A DNA stretch of 64,000 bases, taken from Isoptericola halotolerans. Its GTDB lineage: Bacteria > Actinomycetota > Actinomycetes > Actinomycetales > Cellulomonadaceae. Below, piece by piece: positions 59,275 through 64,000 of the stretch. The notes beneath the pieces were generated by a model that was not told where the DNA came from, ran no database searches, and worked only from the letters and a program-made list of their open reading frames with translations. The stretch is from the NCBI RefSeq assembly GCF_013149785.1, contig NZ_JABEZU010000001.1:248001-312000 (forward strand), in the 5' to 3' direction. How positions within the stretch are numbered: position 1 is the first letter of the stretch; each line of letters begins with the position of its first letter. Both the position numbers and the translations under genes were made by a program.

Positions 59275-61308
59275 GTGACGTCCACCGCCCCTTCCGCTCC
59301 CGCGAGCCGCGCCACGGAGCCACCGCGCCCCTGGTGGGTCGTCGCCGCCGGGCCGGGCGCCGTCGTCGCCGCGATCCTGGCGTTGCTCGCCGCCGGGACG
59401 TACTCGGGCGCCTTCGAGGCGCTGGGGACGTTCTCCGACCCGGGCGCCGTCGCGCGCTGGGGGACGCCGCTGGCGACGGTCGTGGCGGAGCTCGGGGTGT
59501 CGGTGACGCTCGGTGCGCTGTTCGCCGCCGCCTGCCTGGTGCCGCCCGGCCGGGCGCAGGCACGTCTGCTCGCCGTCGCGGGCTGGGCCGCCGCGGTGTG
59601 GGCCGTCGCCGCGGTGGTCGAGCTCGTGCTGCAGTACGCGGTCGTCTCGGCGCTCTCGCCCACGGCGGGCAACTTCGGGGCCGGGCTGGCCCAGTTCGTC
59701 GCCGACGTCGAGCTCGGCCGGATCATGGCCGGCATCGTGGCCCTGGCCGCGCTGACCTCCGGGGTCGCGCTGGCCGTCCGCGGACCGGTGGGCGCGCTGT
59801 GGACGGCACTGCTGCCCGTCGCGGCCCTGAGCATGCAGTCCACGACCGGGCACGCCGCCGGCGCCGCCGACCACTACCTGGCGATCGGTGCGATGTGGCT
59901 GCACCTGATGGGTGCGGCCCTGTGGGTCGGGGGACTCGCGGCGCTGGTCGTGCTGATCCTCCTGCGCCGGGACGACGTCACCGCCGTCGCCGTGACACGG
60001 TACTCGCCGGTCGCGGCCTGGTGCCTCGTCGCGGTGGCGGTCTCCGGGATCGTCAACTCCTGGATCCGGATGGAGGGCCTCGACGACCTGGCCACCCGGT
60101 ACGGGGTGCTGCTGCTCGCCAAGGCGGCGCTCACGGTGGTGCTCGGGGTGCTCGGGCTGGCGCACCGACGCCTGGTCGTCGGCCGACTGGCGGCGGGCCC
60201 GGACCACGCCGGGACCCACCGTCGCCTGTTCTGGCGGTTCCTCGCCGTCGAGCTGCTCGTCATCGGCGCTGTGTCCGGTGTGGCGGTGGCCCTCGGCTCC
60301 ACCGCACCCCCCGTGCCGGACGAGGTCCCGGTGGACGCCTCGCCCGCCTACCAGCTCACGGGCTACCCGCTGCCCCCGGAGCCGACGGCGGCGCGCTGGT
60401 TCACCGAGTGGGCGCTCGAACCGATCCTCGCCTTCGCCTGCGTCGCCGGAGTCGTGGTGTACCTGCGCTGGGTGCTGCGGCTCCGGCGTCGAGGCGACCG
60501 GTGGCCCCTGGCCCGGACGGCGTCGTGGTGCGCCGGCATGCTGGTGATGGTCTGGACCACCAACGGTGCGCCGACGGTCTACGGTCACGTGACCTTCAGC
60601 GGGCACATGGTCCAGCACATGACCCTGGCGATGCTGGTGCCGCTGCTGCTCGTGCTCGCCGCCCCCGTCACGCTGTTGCTGCGCGCGGTCCCGACGCGCA
60701 AGGACGGCTCGCGGGGCCCGCGCGAGTGGGTGCTCGCGCTGGTGCACTCGCGGTGGGGGGAGTTCCTCGCCCGACCGGTGGTGGCCGCCGTGCTGTTCGC
60801 GGGCGGCATGACGGTCTTCTACTTCACGCCGGTGTTCGAGTTCGCCCTGACGAACCACGTGGGGCACCTGTGGATGATCGTGCACTTCACGCTCGTGGGC
60901 TACCTGTTCGCGAACGCGCTGGTCGGCATCGACCCCGGTCCGCAGCGCCCGAGCTTCCCGATGCGGCTGGTCCTGCTGTTCGCCACGATGGTGTTCCACG
61001 CGTTCTTCGGGGTGGTGCTCACCACCGGCACGTCGCTGCTCGTGGCGGACTGGTACGGGAACATGGGGCGCGACTGGGGCCTGAGCGCGATCGAGGACCA
61101 GCAGCGCGGCGGCGGCATCGCCTGGGGGATCGGCGAGCTGCCCACCCTGGCGCTGGCGATCATCGTCGCCGTCCAGTGGACCCGGTCCGACGAGCGGGAG
61201 GCGCGCAGGAAGGACCGTCAGGCGGACCGCGACGGTGACGCGGAGCTGACCGCGTACAACGACATGCTGGCCAGGATGTCGGAGCGCGACGGACCTGTCG
61301 GCCGCTGA
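59275..61308 (+). CDS. Fused CopD-like copper protein and CtaG-like cytochrome oxidase assembly protein
   Basis: 677-residue membrane protein with about fourteen helices. The first half is CopD-like, with a helix carrying STTGHAAGAADHYLAIGAMW and LHLMGAALWVGGLAALVVL, a conserved H-x-x-G-x-x-x-W-V-G-G pattern. The second half is CtaG/caa3-CtaG-like: SGHMVQHMTLAMLVPLLLVL, HVGHLWMIVHFTLVGYLFAN, and MVFHAFFGVVLTTG. Histidines and methionines in both halves may handle copper for insertion into cytochrome c oxidase. The fusion is widespread in actinobacteria. GTG is used as start. Confidence 0.88.
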   Translation: MTSTAPSAPASRATEPPRPWWVVAAGPGAVVAAILALLAAGTYSGAFEALGTFSDPGAVARWGTPLATVVAELGVSVTLGALFAAACLVPPGRAQARLLAVAGWAAAVWAVAAVVELVLQYAVVSALSPTAGNFGAGLAQFVADVELGRIMAGIVALAALTSGVALAVRGPVGALWTALLPVAALSMQSTTGHAAGAADHYLAIGAMWLHLMGAALWVGGLAALVVLILLRRDDVTAVAVTRYSPVAAWCLVAVAVSGIVNSWIRMEGLDDLATRYGVLLLAKAALTVVLGVLGLAHRRLVVGRLAAGPDHAGTHRRLFWRFLAVELLVIGAVSGVAVALGSTAPPVPDEVPVDASPAYQLTGYPLPPEPTAARWFTEWALEPILAFACVAGVVVYLRWVLRLRRRGDRWPLARTASWCAGMLVMVWTTNGAPTVYGHVTFSGHMVQHMTLAMLVPLLLVLAAPVTLLLRAVPTRKDGSRGPREWVLALVHSRWGEFLARPVVAAVLFAGGMTVFYFTPVFEFALTNHVGHLWMIVHFTLVGYLFANALVGIDPGPQRPSFPMRLVLLFATMVFHAFFGVVLTTGTSLLVADWYGNMGRDWGLSAIEDQQRGGGIAWGIGELPTLALAIIVAVQWTRSDEREARRKDRQADRDGDAELTAYNDMLARMSERDGPVGR

Positions 61309-61316
61309 CGCGAGCC

Positions 61317-62489
61317 TCAGAACAACGAGTCGACGACCCGGGGAGCCAGGCCGAGCGCCGTCGTCGTCGCCAGGCCGTCCGCGATCGTGACGGCGCGGAC
61401 CCCGGGCAGCGGCTCCGTCACCACGAAGGGGTCGCCGGAGCCGGGGCCGGGGGCACGGACGACCTCGGTCACCGACCAGCGGCTGCGCACGACGGGCCGG
61501 TCGCTCCCCAGCAGGGCCGCCGTCTCGCGCAGCAGCAGCTCGTCCACGTCCTCCGACCGACCCGTGACGTCGGCGGGGGCACGTCCGTCGCCGACGACGA
61601 CGGACCCGTCGGGCTGGGCGGTCAGCGTCAGGTGCACCTCGGCGGCGAGCAGGTCGGGGTGCCGGGCACGCAGGCGCTCGCGGACCTCGCCCAGTGCGCG
61701 GCTGTGCAGGTAGGCGCTGTCCCGCAGGAGTGTGCTGGCACCGACCAGCACGGGACCGGCCGCCAGCCGTTCGGCGGCGGGGACGCCGTCGGGCAGCGGT
61801 GAGGCGATCCGCAGCATCTGGCGCCGGACCGGCAGCAGGCCGTCACCGAGCTCCCCGAAGAGCTGGCCGACGTCGTGCCCCACCGCGACCACCACGCGCT
61901 TGGCGACGACCTCCCCCCGTGAGGTGCGCACCAGGGTGCAGCCGCTGCCGGCGTCGAAGGTCTGGGCAGCGGTGGACCAGGCGACGTGCACCTGCGGGCG
62001 TCCTGAGAGCCAGTCGGCGATGATCCCGAGCGCGGAGGCGGGTTCGATACGCAGGTCCAGCGGGAGGAACGCCCCGCCGGCGGAGTCCTGGACGGGCGTA
62101 CGGTCCGCGACCTGCGGCCCGGTCAGGAGGGTGGCGTCCCCGGCGCGCGCCGCGACGAGGTCGTCGAGGACGGCGAGCTCGTCGCGGTGCCGGGCGACGA
62201 CGACGGCGCCGCACTCCCGCACGCCGAAGCCGGCTTCCCGGCCGGCCTTGAGCCATCGCTCACGGGAGGCCAGGGCACAGGCGAGCGCGGTCGAGTCCTG
62301 GGTGGTGATCGCCAGGTGGCCTCCGCGACGGGCGGTGTTGCCCACCGGTCGCTGGGCGGCGTCGACCACGAGCACCGAGAGGCCGCGGGCGTGCGCCTCG
62401 ACGGCGTGCGCCAGACCGACCGCACCGGCGCCGACGACCGCGAGGTCGACCTTGGTGGGGAGCGGAGGCAGGGCGCTGTCGGGGTTCAC
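61317..62489 (-). CDS. FAD-dependent oxidoreductase (DAO family, TIGR03364-like)
   Basis: About 390 residues. The N-terminal Rossmann motif is VDLAVVGAGAVGLAHAVEA with the acidic end strand in LSVLVVDAAQRPVG. TARRGGHLAITTQDSTALA is the second FAD-contacting block. The protein ends with VRAVTIADGLATTTALGLAP. The overall pattern fits D-amino-acid-oxidase-like enzymes of the TIGR03364 group. The GTG at 62489 is chosen as the closest start before the domain; another GTG at 62510 is possible, and neither has a good ribosome site. Substrate unknown. It is divergent from the S9 peptidase gene and convergent with the CtaG gene, 8 bases away. Confidence 0.8.
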   Translation of the reverse strand: MNPDSALPPLPTKVDLAVVGAGAVGLAHAVEAHARGLSVLVVDAAQRPVGNTARRGGHLAITTQDSTALACALASRERWLKAGREAGFGVRECGAVVVARHRDELAVLDDLVAARAGDATLLTGPQVADRTPVQDSAGGAFLPLDLRIEPASALGIIADWLSGRPQVHVAWSTAAQTFDAGSGCTLVRTSRGEVVAKRVVVAVGHDVGQLFGELGDGLLPVRRQMLRIASPLPDGVPAAERLAAGPVLVGASTLLRDSAYLHSRALGEVRERLRARHPDLLAAEVHLTLTAQPDGSVVVGDGRAPADVTGRSEDVDELLLRETAALLGSDRPVVRSRWSVTEVVRAPGPGSGDPFVVTEPLPGVRAVTIADGLATTTALGLAPRVVDSLF

Positions 62490-62661
62490 GTCCAGAATCT
62501 GCCTGAGCACAGGGCCTGCGTTCAAGGCAGCAGCGGCCTGTGGACAAGGTGTTCGACCAGTGTTCACCTGCGGTTCCGCCGGGCGTTCCCCGAGCGTCGC
62601 GGTGCCCCGTCGCGAGGATTTCCGTGAGGTGGTGGCGGCGGCTTGTGATAGACCCGGGTAG

Positions 62662-64000
62662 GTGACCCAGGACACCACGGCAGACACCTCCACCCGACCG
62701 CCCACCCCGTTCCACGACCTCGACGCCTTTCTCGAGGTCGGCCGCCTGAGCGGGCTGGTCCTCAGCGGTGACGGCACCCGTCTCGTGACGGCCGCCCAGT
62801 CCCTCGGCCCGGAGCGCACGGGCTACGTCTCGGCGCTGTGGGAGGTCGATCCCACCGGGGAGCAGCCGGCACGGCGCCTGACCCGCAGCGCCAAGGGCGA
62901 GTCGTCGCCCGCGTTCTCCGCGGGTGGCGACCTGCTGTTCACCTCGGCCCGGCCGGACCCCGAGGGCAAGCCTGACGACGATGCTCGCGCCGCCCTGTGG
63001 TGCCTGCCGTCCGGCGGTGAGGCGCGCGTGGTCGCGACGGCGCCCGGCGGGATCGGTGGCCTGCTGACGGCGAGCGACGCCGACGTCGTGTCGGTGACCG
63101 CGCCGGTGCTGCCCTCGGCGGCGGACCTGGCCGAGGACGGCGAGCTGCGCACGGCGCGCAAGGACCTCTCGGTCGACGCGATCTGGCACACGGGGTACCC
63201 CGTGCGGCACTGGGACCACGACCTGGGGCCCGACGCCGACCGTCGCTTCGCGACCTCCGTCGCTGCGGCCGAGGGTGGGCACGCCGAGCTCCGTCAGCTC
63301 ACCGGGGCGGGTCGCCAGCTCGACGAGGCCGGTGCCGCGCTGTCCCCGGACGGCGCGACGCTCGTCACGGTCTGGACCGTGGACGACCCCGGTGCGGCAC
63401 GGCGAGGGACGCTGGTCGCGATCGACACGAGGACGGGGGAGCGGCGCACGCTCGTCGACGACCCGGACGCGGAGGTCGCCTCGCCCGTCGTCTCGCCGGA
63501 CGGCCGGTGGGTCGCCTACGTCACGGAGACGGTCACGTCGCCGACCGATCCGCCGGTGGTGCGGGCGGCCGTCGTGGCGCTCGACGGCACCGGCGAGCCC
63601 GAGGTGCTGGCGGACGACTGGGACCGTTGGCCCACCTCGCTGACGTGGCTGCCCGGCTCCTCGGGCCTCCTGATCACCGCGGACGACGACGGTCGCGGCC
63701 CGGTCTTCCTGCTCACCTTCGACGCAGGGCCCGGCACGGGCCCGGTCACCGTGGAGCAGGTGACGGCCGACGCCGCGACGTTCACGGACGTCTGCGTCGC
63801 CCCCGACGGCTCCGCGGCCTACGCGCTGCGCACCTCCTACGCGGCGCCGTCGGAACCGGTCCGGGTCGATCTCGCCGCGTTCGTCGCGTCGGGCCCCGCG
63901 GGGGAGCGTGAGCCGGTGCCCGCCGTCGTGCTCCCGTCGCCGGTGGTGGCCCCCGAGCTGCCGGGTGTGCTGACCGAGGTGGAGACGACGGCGCCCGACG
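62662..64000 (+). CDS. S9 (prolyl oligopeptidase) family peptidase, N-terminal propeller, cut by window edge
   Basis: The first 446 residues of a serine peptidase of the acylaminoacyl-peptidase/S9C type. Repeated blade units are visible: VLSGDGTRLVTAAQSLGPE, SPAFSAGGDLLFTSARPD, AALSPDGATLVTVWTV and SPVVSPDGRWVAYVTETV. The catalytic alpha/beta-hydrolase domain with the G-x-S-x-G serine would follow after the window end. GTG at 62662 is the start; TAGACC ends 7 bases before it, which suggests a leaderless transcript. There is no signal peptide, so the enzyme is probably cytoplasmic. Confidence 0.85.
   Translation, partial: MTQDTTADTSTRPPTPFHDLDAFLEVGRLSGLVLSGDGTRLVTAAQSLGPERTGYVSALWEVDPTGEQPARRLTRSAKGESSPAFSAGGDLLFTSARPDPEGKPDDDARAALWCLPSGGEARVVATAPGGIGGLLTASDADVVSVTAPVLPSAADLAEDGELRTARKDLSVDAIWHTGYPVRHWDHDLGPDADRRFATSVAAAEGGHAELRQLTGAGRQLDEAGAALSPDGATLVTVWTVDDPGAARRGTLVAIDTRTGERRTLVDDPDAEVASPVVSPDGRWVAYVTETVTSPTDPPVVRAAVVALDGTGEPEVLADDWDRWPTSLTWLPGSSGLLITADDDGRGPVFLLTFDAGPGTGPVTVEQVTADAATFTDVCVAPDGSAAYALRTSYAAPSEPVRVDLAAFVASGPAGEREPVPAVVLPSPVVAPELPGVLTEVETTAPD

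Overview
The window is about 64 kb of very GC-rich chromosomal DNA. It has many GTG starts, strong GC bias at third codon positions, dense ATGA/GTGA stop-start overlaps, an ECF41-type sigma factor with a matching promoter, and several CUT1-type sugar transporters. Together these suggest a saprophytic actinobacterium of the Micrococcales, of the Cellulomonas/Isoptericola/Cellulosimicrobium kind (inference from gene content only). I see no rRNA, tRNA, CRISPR array, insertion sequence or prophage. Both ends cut genes: the start of a TPP enzyme at the left and the N-terminal propeller of an S9 peptidase at the right.

Layout. 1-10 kb is housekeeping and mixed: a TPP enzyme (partial), a DUF385 oxidoreductase, a small ORF coupled to an NhaC antiporter, a secreted M23/SH3 endopeptidase, purB, a small helical protein coupled to an alpha/beta hydrolase, a YvlD-type membrane protein and hisC. 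9.0-16.8 kb is a fructan locus: a LacI repressor facing a frcBCA-type fructose importer, a secreted GH32 fructanase with a large inserted module, and a PfkB fructokinase. 16.8-23.8 kb holds a PoxB-type pyruvate:quinone oxidoreductase, a phosphotransferase, an NTF2-like protein, an ECF41 sigma cluster (oxidoreductase-sigma-epimerase) and soxR. 23.8-33.6 kb holds a two-subunit transketolase, a cupin, a PdxR/MocR regulator facing a flavin oxidoreductase, alaA, an MFS pump with a MerR regulator, and an ABC-F protein. 33.7-39.0 kb is a second beta-fructoside operon: LacI, a CUT1 binding protein with two permeases, and a cytoplasmic GH32-type hydrolase. 39.1-44.1 kb holds a TRIC-type channel, a hydrolase remnant and a three-gene 2-oxoacid dehydrogenase operon. 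44.1-49.6 kb is a six-gene MoxR/DUF58/VWA operon on the minus strand. 50.8-59.2 kb looks like a rhamnogalacturonan locus: an orphan binding protein, a DeoR-LacI hybrid regulator, a DUF2264 protein, a 2-hydroxyacid dehydrogenase and a Tat-exported lyase-like enzyme. 59.3 kb to the end holds a CopD-CtaG fusion, a FAD oxidoreductase and the S9 peptidase.

How it works together (inference). The two fructan loci are complementary. The secreted GH32 enzyme would release fructose outside the cell for FrcBCA and the fructokinase, while the second operon would import short fructo-oligosaccharides and cleave them in the cytoplasm. The ATPase for the CUT1 permeases is not in the window and is probably a shared MsiK-like subunit.

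The non-coding sequence is unusually informative. There are clear inverted-repeat operators for most local regulators, an exact TGTCACA-N16-CGTC ECF41 promoter placed so that its transcript should be leaderless, a perfect 34-bp inverted repeat of possible mobile-repeat origin, and several hairpins built over stop codons.
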